This document shows, piece by piece, positions 12,920-26,119 of a DNA stretch of 64,000 bases; position 1 is the stretch's first letter, and each line of letters starts with the position of its first letter. The notes beneath the pieces were generated by a model, which made no database searches, was not told where the DNA came from, and saw only the letters and a program-made list of their open reading frames with translations. The stretch is from Phascolomyces articulosus (Eukaryota; Mucoromycota; Mucoromycetes; Mucorales; Lichtheimiaceae): positions 744,001-808,000 of the forward strand of contig JAIXMP010000012.1 of assembly GCA_025677815.1 (NCBI GenBank), read 5' to 3'. The position numbers and the translations under genes are program-made.

Positions 12920-15900
12920 TTAATGCTTCTCATTCAATGATGATGATGAATTATTTTTTTCATATGCATCATTGCCCGAATAAAGTCTACGTAAATATTC
13001 GTTCATATCAGGCAACTTTGATAAATCTTTTTCTGCTTGTTTCCGCTGTTCTTCATCATCAACATCGCCTTCTCCTTCCTTATTTTTTGTCGATAATATT
13101 TCTTGCATTTTTTGTTTTTTGTTATCCACTGCTTCAACACGTTGTCGGAATTGATAATAAAGAATTTCAGCTCGCTGTAAGGTTTCTTGTAAATTGATGG
13201 CCATGGAAAGATCATTGATATACTATTTAAAATACAATCAATAATACAGTATCAGTCACCCATCATAACCTAAGATTGTATACCTTTTTGTATCATTGTT
13301 TATAGAAAGACAATATACCTTTAAGATTTCATCAAAGCTTTGCAAATAATCAATAATAGCATCTCGATGTTGATCCAATATTGAAAGGGCGACAAAGAAT
13401 GTAAAATACTCAGTGAGATAATCACTCCATAATACTTCCCACATGGTCAAGGTATCATCCCATGAAAGCTCCCGTTTAAACCAAACCAAAAACCATCGGA
13501 AGCAAAAGAATAGATTGTCACTGTCTGTTCGCTGTAAATGTTTGAATAGCTTGGGGTCCATAAATTGTAATAAAGCATCCATTGTCATCAAGTGACGACG
13601 CATGCCAGTTTGATCCATATAGAAATTAGACTTCTAAATATGCAATTTGGTTCATGATCAGTAAAGGAGTCTAGAATAGTATATTGGTAGTAGTGAATAG
13701 TACTAGTAGATTTTCGTTACTTACAGTTCTATTCATAAATCCAACAAATGCCTGGAAAACAAGTTCATCATCGCCAATCACCATATACAGTGGCGATAGT
13801 AAATCAGACATTCCTTGAACATATCCTATTTTTAAAAATGCACATGAAAATAAATAACCACCCAACAAATTAAAATATTCAAAACTATTTTAACCATGAA
13901 TAAATGGGGAGTGATAACTGGATAAAAAATCTTACCCAAGTCATTATCCAACATATTGTACGTGCATAAAAGTTCCTTAAGCTTCTCGAGATTCTTGTTG
14001 GTGCCCACATGCATAATTGGATCTGGATTCGGCATGTCCTCTTTGGCATAAAATCCAACTGTTCGATCCGTTCGATGAACATCCTTATCTATCCGATGCT
14101 TTTGATCCAAAAAGTGAGCACTTTCTCGTACTTGTGGATCATCCAACCAACGACTTCGAATTTTTACATAAGATTCCCTAATGATAATCCCCATTTATTT
14201 ATTAACATTGTTCTATCTTTTTTAAAAAAAATGTGGAATACATCTTCCTTGCTTACCTGTATTCGCTCGTCAATTTTTCTCTTTCGGCAGCAGTTGAATC
14301 CCATGGGTATACATTGGTCAAGAAAAGCCATGCTTCTCTTCTTATAGAAGGATCCAATCCACCACAAAATATTCTTTTACGTATATAAGGTTCTCCTACA
14401 GAAAGTTTACCGGTATCATGATCAAAAAAGCTATCCCATTCTTCTTTGGTGATTGGCTTGGTTCTGGTATGTGTTGGAATAGAAAAATCATTTTCGGACT
14501 TTGATCATCCTTGTGTTAGCTAAAAATGCATTCTGCCTCTCCCGTTTCATCTCATTTCCAAATTATAAATATCATACTATACATTCAAAACTTCAAAAAC
14601 ACCAAGTGCAGTCTCTTCTTCCCATGCATCGCCATGTCCCCAAATGCCAACATGACGATACCTTCTTTCCAAAGGTGTATCTTGTTCAGATCGAGCAGCC
14701 AAATCCGCCGCCCATTTGGCAAGATATATTCTAGCTGAATCATAATCTTGTGTCGTTGCTCTGACAGCATCTGTATTAAGTACCATTTGTATTTTAGGTG
14801 GAAGATGGGGTACAACTTGACTTGTGGCAGCTAATAATACAATTAGAGAGAGTGATGTGGTCAAAAAGGGGCAAAAGATGTTTAGATCCTGTTTTTTTTG
14901 TTTTTACCTGCAGTTGTGTTACGTGTAAATGTTGTAATACGTGAGAGTTTTTCTAATGCACTCCATTTAAACTCTTTCCAGGTAGCAACCCATGGATCCA
15001 TTTGTGTAGAATCGAAAACAGAAGTATCAAATTGATGATTACTACCACTGCCGCTGCTACTACCAGTGCTAGTTTGTGTAGATTTTGTAGCGGATGACGA
15101 TGAACTATTATTATTATTTGTATTCTTCCCTTCTTCTGGTGTTGTAGATTCGTCTTGACTTTTTCTCGGTTGATTTTCACCCACAAGATAGAGATGTTTT
15201 TCTTCTTTTGATCTAGTGTAGAAAATGAAAATATAAACATGCCAATAAATAAATAATCCCTTTTAAAATACCATCCACCGAAGAATTGAACATATCTTAC
15301 TGTTGAATGAAAATCAATTGATTAAGCCGATAAATGAATTCATCACCACCCCATCGAACTTGTTGATTCTTGTTATTTCCTGGTCTATCTTCACTGAACT
15401 TTCCACCTTGTGTATTTTTCTGTAATACGGTACTACGACTTTCATCATCATGAAACCAAAGCGGTGCCGACGATGATCCATCTTGGAAATTAATCACGAT
15501 GCTACCATACCACTTGGTAAAAGAAGGTGGATGAACCAATAATGATCGAACATCATTTAAAGGTATCGATAGTGCATAAAGAGAGTGTCTTTCTGGCAAA
15601 TCAGCGATGGATGATAGCATAAATGTTGATGATACTATGAGATAAAAATTTATTTATATATTATTATTATTGAGTACTTTATTGTCCTGAATATCACTCT
15701 TCACTTATATAAACCTCTTATTAGTTTTCAATACATACCATCTTCATTGTTTTCTTCTGGATTACTGTCTATCTTGACATAAGCATCAATATCTTTAGAG
15801 AGTATCTCTGCTTCTGGAGTCCACGCGATCAAATAATCATGTGAAGCCTATGTTATTGGCAAAAGTTGTTAGTGATCTGGTTGTCTCTCTCTTTTTTTTT

Positions 15901-16279
15901 ATGCTTCTGCCAAGAAAAAAAAAGGGCGGAACCCAGTTTTTACTTTTTCAACAATAGAAATATAACCTGGAATATAATCGCTGGCATTGGTAGAAGGATG
16001 GACATAAACTTTAGATTTCGAATAAACAAGTTTTACAGGAATCTCGGTGTTTGTTGTTGTTGCCGTACTTGTAGTAACCGTGGCGTCTTTTGGAACCATA
16101 GTAGAAGGGATGGAAGTAATACTAGGGTCATTGACGATCTATTTTAGATCAGTTAACAAACGATATGAATGAATTTTTTTTCGCTTCTAGCACCCAATCA
16201 CTCTAACAGCAGCAAAATCAGAAAAAAAACTTTTTACACATACATCGAAACCGTCTTCTCCAATAAAAGTGTTGTCCAT
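12920..16279 (-). CDS. GYP7: Gyp7-like TBC-domain Rab GTPase-activating protein
   Basis: Eleven exons (16279-16244, 16138-15944, 15847-15739, 15634-15301, 15212-14908, 14830-14583, 14498-14257, 14177-13936, 13825-13725, 13633-13319, 13222-12920), 809 residues, phases consistent. The N-terminus carries the Gyp7/TBC1D15-type region starting KLVYSKSKVYVHPS. The C-terminal TBC domain has IRREAWLFL, the arginine finger in IDKDVHRTDRT and the glutamine finger in YVQGMSDLLSP, so both catalytic residues are present. Gyp7 stimulates GTP hydrolysis by Ypt7/Rab7 and controls vacuole fusion. A coiled-coil-like charged tail closes the protein. An in-frame upstream ATG at 16363 would add 28 residues; I prefer 16279 because the intervening DNA is CT-rich like a fungal leader. 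Intron 6 uses an acceptor at 14499, since a nearer AG would bring in a stop. Confidence 0.88.
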
Positions 16280-17028
16280 AATGGTCGTTTTAATAAAAGA
16301 AGAAAAAGAGAGTATGAAAGACGAAGAACCAAAACCAAGCGGTTTAATCGGAGCTGGCCACATCGCAGCATGATTGCTGGGATGGTGGTCCTGTGACACT
16401 TTAGTTGAATTGTCAACGAATCCATTCTACTGCTGCGTCATCCACAGCCGAAAGGATTTCCATGTTTATGTTCAAAAATATATAGGGAAACACATTCTAT
16501 TTTTTTGATAACTGAATTGATGAGATAATTCTAAAAAAAAACTTACAATTACTAATTGCCACACATACAGTAATAACAAACTCTTTTTATGATTGATTGT
16601 ACTGTAGTTCGTGTTGACAACGGAAATAAAGCAGATAATATAGGAGCAGTATTTCAAATATAAACCTTCTTTACCATAACTATGAATACGAAAATTGCTA
16701 CAATTGTTATATACTTTGAAAAGAAAATAATATGTATAATAATCATAATGGTGTATAATTTACAGAATAGCAGGGGCCGAATAATTATATCCAGGATCCA
16801 AATTTTTATTTTAAATTATTATACATCACAGTTGACCATGTTTTCCTAAACATATGTATTACGTATTACATTTTATCGAGTTTATATTTATCAGAAGGAC
16901 GGCAATGGCAATAGTGATATTTATTTAAAAGTTATCTGGCAAAAAAAAATAGGTAGAAATATATCAACAAAATTTTTAATGCTTATGTTATTGTTGATTT
17001 GGTGAAATTCTGCTCCTAATAAACATAT
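16280..17028. other. Intergenic: Gyp7 promoter and GST 3' flank
   Basis: 16280-16450 is less AT-rich and partly open on the minus strand, so a 5' leader exon or N-terminal extension of the Gyp7 gene is possible. The rest is AT-rich with no gene seen. Confidence 0.4.
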
Positions 17029-18019
17029 TCAGTTTATTTTCTTTGCCTCCAAATACTTTTTAATGTTTGGTCGTTCCTCAAAAGTATTAACAAGAATAGT
17101 CAGGTGAGGAGGCAACTCAGTCAATTGTTCATCACGGATGACATGATAAACCTGAAAATCTGCAAACGATATCTATAATATTTTTTATAACAACATCACG
17201 AAACGACAAAGAAATAATTTTTAGCTTTTTCTTTTTTTAAACGATGTAGTTACTACATAATTGTACTATTATTGTGAAAAAATAAAAATATTAGTTACCT
17301 CAAAACCAAGTAAATAGGGTCCACTGTTAACCCCATAAAACCGTTCCAAGCGGTCTATATGAGTAGGTACGTCATTCTTGAGATGGTTTTCTCTGTTTTC
17401 CTATAAAATGTATAGTAGGTAATTAGAATTTATTTTTTAAATTATATTCATTATAATGTAAAGAAAAACCTACAGGTTGAAGATAGTTATTTTGTACAAA
17501 GCTATCATAGAAATCATTGGTCGTATCTGCAACGACGTCCACAATATGCTCTTCATATGCATTTTTACCATAGTACTTTCCCAGTTGCTTGGACAGGAAA
17601 CATAAAATCGGAACAGTATGAAAGTATTTTTTACCATCCTTTGTTTCGAGCGCAGGTAAAGTTCCTGTCAAATACCCATTATGGATCCATTCATCACGAA
17701 TTTTTGGCCAATCAGAAAATGGGTGCAAGCAATATTCATGAGGAACACCAGCGTCTTCGAGGAGTAGTTTGATGTTTTCGCCTCGTCCACAGTCTTTTGG
17801 GAAGTCTATAAATAAGTAGGTATTATAATAACACATGAATATTAACCTTTTGTATGTTATGTTATTCTTCATTCCATAATACTTCACATAAGTAAAAAAA
17901 AATGAGAGAGAGAAAGAGAACTAAGAAAACCATAATTCTTCTCGATTACCTTTAGCATAATCACCAAAACTAAAATAATGAAGTTTAACTGGAGCAAAGT
18001 TTTCTGCTGTTACAGTCAT
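17029..18019 (-). CDS. Glutathione S-transferase
   Basis: Four exons (18019-17950, 17805-17474, 17400-17299, 17172-17029) encode 215 residues. The N-terminal thioredoxin-like half reads KLHYFSFGDYAK then GRGENIKLLLEDAGVP, with the conserved cis-proline site in GTLPALE and the glutathione gamma-glutamyl contact expected in the following segment (VPILCFLSKQLG). The helical C-terminal half contains FYGVNSGPYLLGFEISFADF, the usual N-capping/hydrophobic-staple region of GSTs. Length is normal for the family. The enzyme conjugates glutathione to electrophiles or acts as a peroxidase. An insertion GDYAKDFPKDC between strand 1 and helix 1 is longer than in classical GSTs. The class (sigma-like is possible) cannot be fixed by eye. 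Confidence 0.88.
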
Positions 18020-19202
18020 TTGGGTTGATGAAAATTATCACGACAAAGAAAAAGAGTAGATGATAAAAAGAATAATTAAATAGCTACAATATATTTGGTC
18101 TTCTCTATTTATATATTACTTCAAGAAACAACATAAATGGGTGACAAGTATTCTCTGCTCATGAATGAATTAGACCATACTCAAATAAAGTTCTATTATA
18201 ATATCCTTGTAGTAGTAATAATTGAGCATCATGTACACAATGCATTTTACAAGTGTATGGGTTGATTAGCGCATTATCAACAAACAACATGTTCAATGGA
18301 TAGAAATCAACGCCTCATTTTCAATCCATTGTAAACCATAGAAAATATACTGTTACACACGACATGTCAAATAGTTGTTGAGGCTGTGACAGAAAGCAAC
18401 AACCCCTATACTGGTGGTATGCTGTTTTTGGTTGGTTTATTGATGTAAAAAGACATTAGATTAAACTTTACAGTTTTCTGTCCAATTAGACAAAGATATA
18501 GGTTCTAAGAAGAAAAGTATTGTTACAATCTTTGACTTAACAACTTGAACCAAATTAAAAATCACTATGTTCTGTGAAGCATATAAACTTGAGTCGATAG
18601 TATGCTTTTCCCTTTATTACGTAGTATGTAAATAGTAATTAATATAGAGAAAAATATGAAGAGTTATCTTAATTGCCATTATATATAAAAATATATACCT
18701 CCTCATATAAGAGATATAGACCTAGCAAGACTGACATCATTATTATGGTGAACTTTTCAACTTGACTTGTCCTGTTCATAAATATATTTAATGCAACCAA
18801 TTTAAACTACGTATGAAGGACACATAAGATAAAAAAAAATGAGAAAAAGAGCTATGGATTTGTCTGGTGATCCAAATTTTTTGCTTTTTTTACACGAGTA
18901 TGCCAAAAGTGCACAAATTAAATCTTATCATTAAGAATAATAATAAAATTCTACTAGGGCATTTATTCCATAAATGTTAATCAACTAAAGACGAGGCTAT
19001 GTTGTTTTTAATCCTTTGATTTGTCATCACTACTACATGTCTCATTGTGTGTTTTCAACACTTTCCAAAAACTTCAATAGACGTGGTTTTTTTTTCAATT
19101 ATAAATAGCTGGAACAGCCACAATGCATTTATTTTCTCACCCTTTATAAACCTGATATACAAGGATAGTACAAATTAAGCATAAATGAAATAAATATTTA
19201 AT
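18020..19202. other. Intergenic, nothing recognised
   Basis: About 1.2 kb of AT-rich DNA holding the GST promoter and the acetyltransferase 3' flank. No domain-bearing frame, RNA gene or repeat was seen. Confidence 0.5.
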
Positions 19203-19835
19203 TTAAACAAGAGGTTTTTTCATAATAATAAGTTCAGCATCGCAATCAGGTTTTATTTCACTATCTCTATAATGCCAACCGAAATCCACTCGTTCTGGTT
19301 CCTCAACAAATCCAAGCTTTTTATACCAAGATAAAACTTCTAAACGAGAAGCAAACGTAGATAAACTAGCAGTTGGGATACCCTTCTTTTTCATATCATT
19401 CAGCAAAAAGCGAAACAATTGTCCTCCAACTCCTTTCGATTGGTAGTTTGGTACCACAGATAATAATGAAATATAAGCTTCACCTTTGTCGTTGGGTTTT
19501 TCGTGCAAGACTGTACCAACGATTAAATCACCATCTAAGGCCAAATAAAATGCATGGGTTGTACCATTTCTTACAATTAAATCTTCAATTTCTTTTGGAT
19601 TTGTTCGTGGTTCGCCATAAATATGTTTTGGTGTTGTCCAGCCATCTGTACACAGAACAATATTTAATATTTGTATATATATGTAGCCGCGGATTAGAAT
19701 AAATTTATTTTCTTTGCATATAGATATACCTTCAGATTCAGTGTAAGCTTGGTTCACTACTGTTACAATGGCGTCAATACGCTTAAGGTCCTCATTAGTG
19801 ACTTCTCGACATTCATATGTGGTATACTGGACCAT
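19203..19835 (-). CDS. GNAT-family N-acetyltransferase
   Basis: Two exons (19835-19730, 19645-19203) joined by an 84-nt GT-AG intron give 182 residues. The GNAT fold is recognised from the order of beta-strand AFYLALDGDLIVGTVL, then AYISLLSVVPNYQSKGVG, where Q-S-K-G-V-G is the acetyl-CoA pyrophosphate-binding motif A, then a helix (GQLFRFLLNDMKKKG) and the C-terminal VLSWYKKLGFVE. These enzymes move the acetyl group of acetyl-CoA to an amine. The substrate is unknown. The start was chosen as the first ATG of the frame, just upstream of VQYTTYECREVTNED. A reading-through frame exists across the intron, but splicing restores the conserved DGWTTPKHIYG start of the core. Confidence 0.85.
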   Translation of the reverse strand: MVQYTTYECREVTNEDLKRIDAIVTVVNQAYTESEGISICKENKFILIRGYIYIQILNIVLCTDGWTTPKHIYGEPRTNPKEIEDLIVRNGTTHAFYLALDGDLIVGTVLHEKPNDKGEAYISLLSVVPNYQSKGVGGQLFRFLLNDMKKKGIPTASLSTFASRLEVLSWYKKLGFVEEPERVDFGWHYRDSEIKPDCDAELIIMKKPLV

Positions 19836-22013
19836 GGTGTAATATTATTAATAGATGGAGCTGTATGGGCTTTTTGTTATTGTGGGAAAAAAAAAGAAAG
19901 AGGTAGAATAGTATTTATTTGGACTGGAGTAATCAAAGATAAACTATACCAATTATCGCCGAGATGAGTCAATTTGTATAAAGAAAATTCTGTCATTTAA
20001 AAATTGAACTCCTTTACCTTTTCTTTTTTAAGTTGGAATCCATAATATATGCAGTCCTTTTTTTGTACATATTTGATACCTGATTTAATCCTGTATATTG
20101 TTATGCATATTCTACCATCTTCTTATACTCGTTATTTAATTTGATAAATGATGAACCAATATAATGGAAGTTGGCTCGAGATTGTACCTGATGCTAAAGT
20201 GCAAAAAAAAAAAAGAAAAAAAATGATGTGGCATTTTGTTGGTTAAATATCTTCTGGTGGAAGATGCAGTAGATTCAAAAAAAAAACACTTTTGAGCAGT
20301 TATTAAATTCAAAGAATTAATTTTTCATACCATCTTTTCTACGTCACTTCAATTAAGGCACTCATGATGGGATAAATAATATATTATATAAATAAAAAAA
20401 AAGCCTCACGCTATTTTTTATGATAACACATATTGATTTCCAATAATAAAATCATCATACAAAAATTGGGGTTTGGTATGTAAATAAATAAAAATAAATG
20501 AAACGTTTAATAATCATTCTGAATAAAACATGACAGTGTGCAAGACGCTATAATACTATAAAACATACGTGTTTTTTTATGAAAAAACTGATGATTGGAG
20601 ATTGTAAAGAAGATATATTCGGTAAAGCATTTTCAACTATCCTTACTACTCTCTTTTGTCCTTTCAGATAAGAGGCACTATTTTTTTCTGCTGGCATTCC
20701 TCATTTCAATGAAAATAATACGTACTATATAGCTTATCGAGTTACATTACCATAACGTATTACATTGTACTTATTAATTTAATTATATTCGCCAATATCA
20801 TATATACGTAGCAATACTATGTGAATAGGCAAGGCTATTTAATTTCATAACACTCTCAATCACAAGTAAAAATTTCCAATATCAGTAAGTAGCAAAGGCG
20901 CATGAATTTTTCATCCATTTCCCTTAAGATAAAAGCTATATTCGAAAAACTCTTAGTTACAAGTTTCTTGACCTACGTAAAGTACAAAATTAAGCTCTTT
21001 TGATTGTACATTTCATTGTATAGGTGAGCAGATTTTATGACTGAATAATTTAAAAATGAATGCAAAAAAAAAAAACATTTTAAACGCATATTGATATCTG
21101 AAGTAATCGTTTCTTATTTTGTAAATACATTGAAGGTTGTATAACAAACGTTTGAAGGCAAAAAAATATAATGTTCCTAATAAGAAGCAATGGACTTTTG
21201 AATGATAATATCACGAGAGATATTGGGAGATAAATAAAAGGTCTGAAAAATATGATGTCGAATATGCATGAATTTATGCGTCAATCATTATGAATCATTT
21301 GAAGTAGAATGCTGGGTGGCGTATGATATGAATGTCTCACCACTTCGGGGTCTTGGATGATATTGCATATAGCTTCATGCCAATATACGAATGATGGAAT
21401 TTCATCTGTGTCATATTTCCACATGTTGGACCACAATTATCACCTATGGAGAGATACTTTCACCAAGATAGAAACATATTGTTTCATGTTTTGATATATC
21501 ATTAAAAAGAGAACCGAATTTGATCTATCAACATTGTTTGTCTGGTTCCCAAGCTTCATATGGCGTAGAGTAAGCAGCACAATACAGTCATCTACTGATG
21601 GTGTACTTAGCACATATTTAATATATAAACCAATACTTGAATAGCAATAAAGATCAAAGTATGATAAATTACTACCATGTCTTCTAATATTAGAAATAAC
21701 AAATGAGGCACTGTATTAAATAGCAACTTATATATTAAAGCGCTTATACTTATTCTTATACAGGTATATGGCTGCCCTCGAAACCATTATACAATCTACT
21801 ATTAGACACATACATGAATATTAATATGGTTCCACATGCAAAAAAGGGGTAACAATTATAATGAGAAGAATTGGTAAACAGAAGTTAATTACAATTATAT
21901 CATTTTTTATATTGTTACACTCAGTTTATGTTATAGAGTCAAAATGGCTTCAATAAAAGTTTCATTCTTTCTTCTTGTCGCCACGTATTTTTTCATACCA
22001 ACCTGTTTCGGCA
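19836..22013. other. Intergenic, nothing recognised
   Basis: About 2.2 kb of AT-rich DNA between divergent genes. The last 60 bp match the region just upstream of the decayed F-box copy at 45.83 kb, so the duplication included part of the 5' leader. No gene, RNA or repeat is otherwise visible. Confidence 0.5.
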
Positions 22014-24261
22014 ATGGCATGCATCACTTGCCCATCAACAAGCATACCCCCAGTACACCAACTTAATGTAGATTCTGTCATCATTTCTTTCGCTAAAGTT
22101 GACCATGCAATAAACAATCGTGACTATAAACGCGTCGTTGAATCCACGTCTGCCACCATTGACCACATAAAGCGTTCACTTTTATTTACCACACTTGATC
22201 ATCGTATATACGGTCATTACAAGCAATGTCAACATGAAGAAGCCATACGTGATGCAAAGGAAATGATTACCATCGCACCCGATTTACCAACAGGCTATTA
22301 TCACTTGGGACGCCTTTATTCTATGCAAGGCAAGCAGAAGGCAGCCATCAAAACATACGAAACAGCGTTACAAAACGTCACTTTTTCGAACAATAACAAC
22401 TCTCTCCGGCAACAACATTATCAACAAGAGTTTGTAAAAAGAAAAGACATCGTTATGGAACTTAATGACAAACGGATTGACTTTGTGTCCATTTTACCAA
22501 CCGAGCTATCCGATTGCATTTTCGCTGAGCTGGACGAAACCTCTAAAGTATTTTGTTTGACTGTCTCGAAAACATGGCGTGCAACGATATTGGCATGTGC
22601 AGTGACGTGGTCTAATTTGGAGATGAATGATAACGATTTGAATGTTGAAGAAGAAATATCAAAGATCATACCTTGGATTGCTGCAAATGTCCACCATCTC
22701 ACTCTCGCTACGGTGAACAATAGCATCTATACTAGATTCATCAAAGCAATAAATAATGGATATTTTAGCAATACGAGATCTTTTGAAATGATAGGTAACA
22801 AATATTCTGTTTTATTTTGAGTAATTTCAAATTACTATACATGGTTACTGTTTCTCATTTAACGTACCCTGCCATTGACTTTAATATGTAGGAGGAAGCT
22901 CAAGCATACTTGAGTTGAACATACCATTGTTTTCAAATGCCATCCAACGAATAGGAAATAACTTGACTAGATTGAAATTGGAGATACCATGGGTGACGAT
23001 AACGTCATCCAACATTACCATCAAGCTGATGAGTTTGCTTGATACCTGTCCAAACCTTATACAATTGACATATAAATTGAAGAATTTAGAGTCAGATGAT
23101 ATGGATGGGGATATACAACCATTGACTGGTTCACAGAAACAGTACCCTCTGATGGAATTGGAACTATACCTTCATCGAACTACAAGGGATGTAATGGAAC
23201 CATTGTTAAAATGTTGTCATCGATTACAGCGGCTGATGTTATGGAACTGCATGGAAGATTTTATGGATCTTGTGGATATGTATTGCCCTTACCTGCAGAT
23301 ACTTAGTTACAATACTGAAGAGTATGAGGTGATGAAACTGGACAAAATCAAAAACTATAACGGTACAGTTGAAAGTAGTGGATTACGTGCACTCTATGGA
23401 CTATATCGCTTCCCTGATGCCAACAGTAATCCATTTTGGCGGCCTCTATCATTCATAGAGAGAAATGCAGCGACATTGGACGAGATTACCATTTGGGGTA
23501 TCCCTGATTTTAGAGAAGCAAATGGATTTTTGACCAACACCCAACTACCAAATCTCAGGAAACTGAGAATTCCAATTGAATGCGAAGATAACAACCCTAT
23601 CGTTAACCAACTATTACGGTACATTCCTACTTGTTCTGCTCTGACGACACTTCAAGTGGGTTATTGTGAAACCCTACCAAAGTTGGTCGATTCCTTGATT
23701 GAGTTACAACGACCATTACAAACACTGGAACTCCAACTATTACATAAAAGAGAACTGCACAATAATGAGGATGAAAGAAGTTTGCTACGGTTATTCCAGT
23801 ATTATGCGTCCACTACTACTGTTACAACGTCTTTTGAAAAAATAACTTTATTCGAAGCCGGTGACTACTACATACTCACCGATAAAATACTGGACGCTTT
23901 ATCCGATATAAAAACGTTGACTGAGGTTGATGTTTTTAGCCTTTCGCCAAAAATTTCAGGACAAGGACTACAGCTTTTTTTTAACAAGCTTTCAGCAACT
24001 AAAGTAACTCATGTAAATCTTGGAAATTTAACGAACTGTTTGGACGAACACATCATCACGCTCGCCAAATCTCTTCAACATAGTCTTACTCATATTCAAC
24101 TGGATGCGCTCATTAATATAACGGAATATTCGATACTTTTCCTGATCCAAAAAGCAATTCATCTAAATCAAATTACTGTTAACTTTTGCATATACATTGA
24201 TGATAATGAAATCTTAGTCCAGCATGCAAAGGAAAAAAATATCAAGTATACTGTTACGTAG
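22014..24261 (+). CDS. TPR / F-box / leucine-rich-repeat protein, intact copy
   Basis: Two exons (22014-22794, 22892-24261) encode 716 residues; the 97-nt intron is GT-AG and in phase. The start is the first ATG of the frame and matches the start region of two decayed copies. Residues 30-130 form TPR-like helices (DYKRVVESTSATIDH, then EEAIRDAKEMITIAPD and GYYHLGRLYSMQGKQKAA). An F-box follows (VSILPTELSDCIFAELDETS, then KVFCLTVSKTWRATIL). The rest is a long series of degenerate leucine-rich repeats such as CCHRLQRLMLWNCMEDFMD. The likely role is an SCF ubiquitin-ligase substrate receptor, inferred from domains. It is the only complete member of three copies in the window (others near 43.6-45.8 and 50.9-53.0 kb). 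Confidence 0.82.
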
Positions 24262-26119
24262 TGGCTAAATCTAAAGTTATTTTTATATATAAAATAAAGC
24301 AACAAACAAAATAAAGAGTAAGTATATTCGTTTGTTCGTACATTTATATTGAAAATAACGCATATTGTACTTAATGATAATAAGTGTTTACTTTTTAATA
24401 ATCGTCCTAAAATTGAGTTTCGGCGTACAAGTATGTATGTAGGAATGAATAATAATCATGTTTGAATATATATGAAATACGTGAAGCGTTGTGTTGGGGG
24501 ATGGCAGAAATTAATACATTAAAGGATAGTTATATGGAATATTCAACATTTAACCTTATACGTAACTATGTATAATATCTATATGATATTTTCCCTTCAA
24601 GACAAGTGTGATTATCATATATAACGAAGTAAATTTTTGCACATCACTTTGTTGTTATATAAAAAATATTGAGTAAAGCGAGAACACGATATGATGGTAT
24701 CATGTTTCTCTCTATCTGTTGTAAGAAGAAATTCTTATTTCTTTCATCATATACTCAGGCGGGTAAGTGTAAAGTGAGATTTATGCATTTTGTATATAAT
24801 AAAAAAAAATAATAGTAAGGAGATATCTATATAACTACAGCAGTTCAAGAAGGAAGAATTGACGTTTTTCTCGTTTTATTATTACGATAAACATCATCAA
24901 CACATATATTAGATTTCCTTTTGAGGACATTGCTCTTTATTAGTTCAGACATAGTACTACTATTTGTAAAAAATAGAACAATAATTTCAAAGTAAATGGT
25001 GGCATGCATTAGTAAAACATGTTCGTATCGTATAGCAAGCAGATTTAAAGCCAAGATAGGTGTTAATTTATTCCATGTCCTTCTTCGATTGAACATGATT
25101 ATTCTATTTTCTTTGACAAGGTTAATTATGATAGCTGAAAAATCAAAACAGCATTTAATATATCGAACGATGATAAGTTATTCATAGTATTCAAAATCTT
25201 TCAATTTTTTGTGTTGTATTATTATCATGTGTGCCTGAAATAGATTTGAAATGTAAATAATATCTATTTAATTATTTGCTGTTCACGAGGACATATTCCG
25301 TGGAGTTTGACGTATTGAAATATTTTTGTGTAGGAATAAAAGTTCCTTTCTACCGGTTTTCTGGTACAAGTTCCGCCACATTATTAGTAAACATATTTAT
25401 GACAAGCAAATAATAATAGATAAATAAATGATTCAATAAAAAAAGACAAATACTGACCTGAACAAATGAAATCGATTAATTTGTTTGATTATTAAAAGCA
25501 GCAGGATTTCGTGCAACATGTGCACAAAAGTATGAATTCAGTTTTCCTTGTTGCTTATCCAACAGGATGTTTGAGAACATCTTCTGCTTTTCGATGCTAC
25601 TGTTTCTTCCTCCTTCCGTCAAAAGAAGTACATTAGATATATACAAGGTTTTTTTTTTTGATAGGTACGAATCTAATAATGCACTATCATTTCTTGTTAT
25701 ATATATAATACTCTAGACTTACCGTGAAATGTGTAACATTTCACAATATATGCTACAGAAGATGCAGATGCGGGAGTTTAGAGCTGCACATCCCTTTAAA
25801 TTAATCCGATCGCTGTGAAAAAAAAGTACCACGGATACAAACGAAAAATCCCATCCGCTTATTCATCAGAGTATACACTATTATTTTCTATAGATATTAT
25901 GCCATCAATATATCAATTACTTATATACTTGCTTATTTTTTTTTTTCTTACGCATGCCCGGAAATATTAATCTATTTCAGGAAAACTTCCCGCACATCAT
26001 TTATAAATGCTTTACTAATTTCCAGTCCGGGAATAAATACTATAAACTCGCTCTCAATAGTAATATAAATAGCCAAACAAATATCTTTAAAACTTTTCCT
26101 AAAAAAAAATAAGTTTGAC
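24262..26119. other. Intergenic, GH43 promoter region
   Basis: About 1.9 kb of AT-rich DNA. The 200 bp upstream of the arabinanase hold several CCCGGAA / TTCCCG / CCGGGAA half-sites (near 25958, 25986 and 26026) that could bind a regulator; this is speculative. A 34-codon minus-strand frame ending at 24845 is open but unassigned. Confidence 0.4.

Noticed and set aside
16234..16432. Longer N-terminus of the Gyp7 gene from an ATG at 16363 or an upstream exon
   Set aside because: The added stretch is CT-rich like a leader and no good donor/acceptor pair was found, although 16363 remains an in-frame alternative start.
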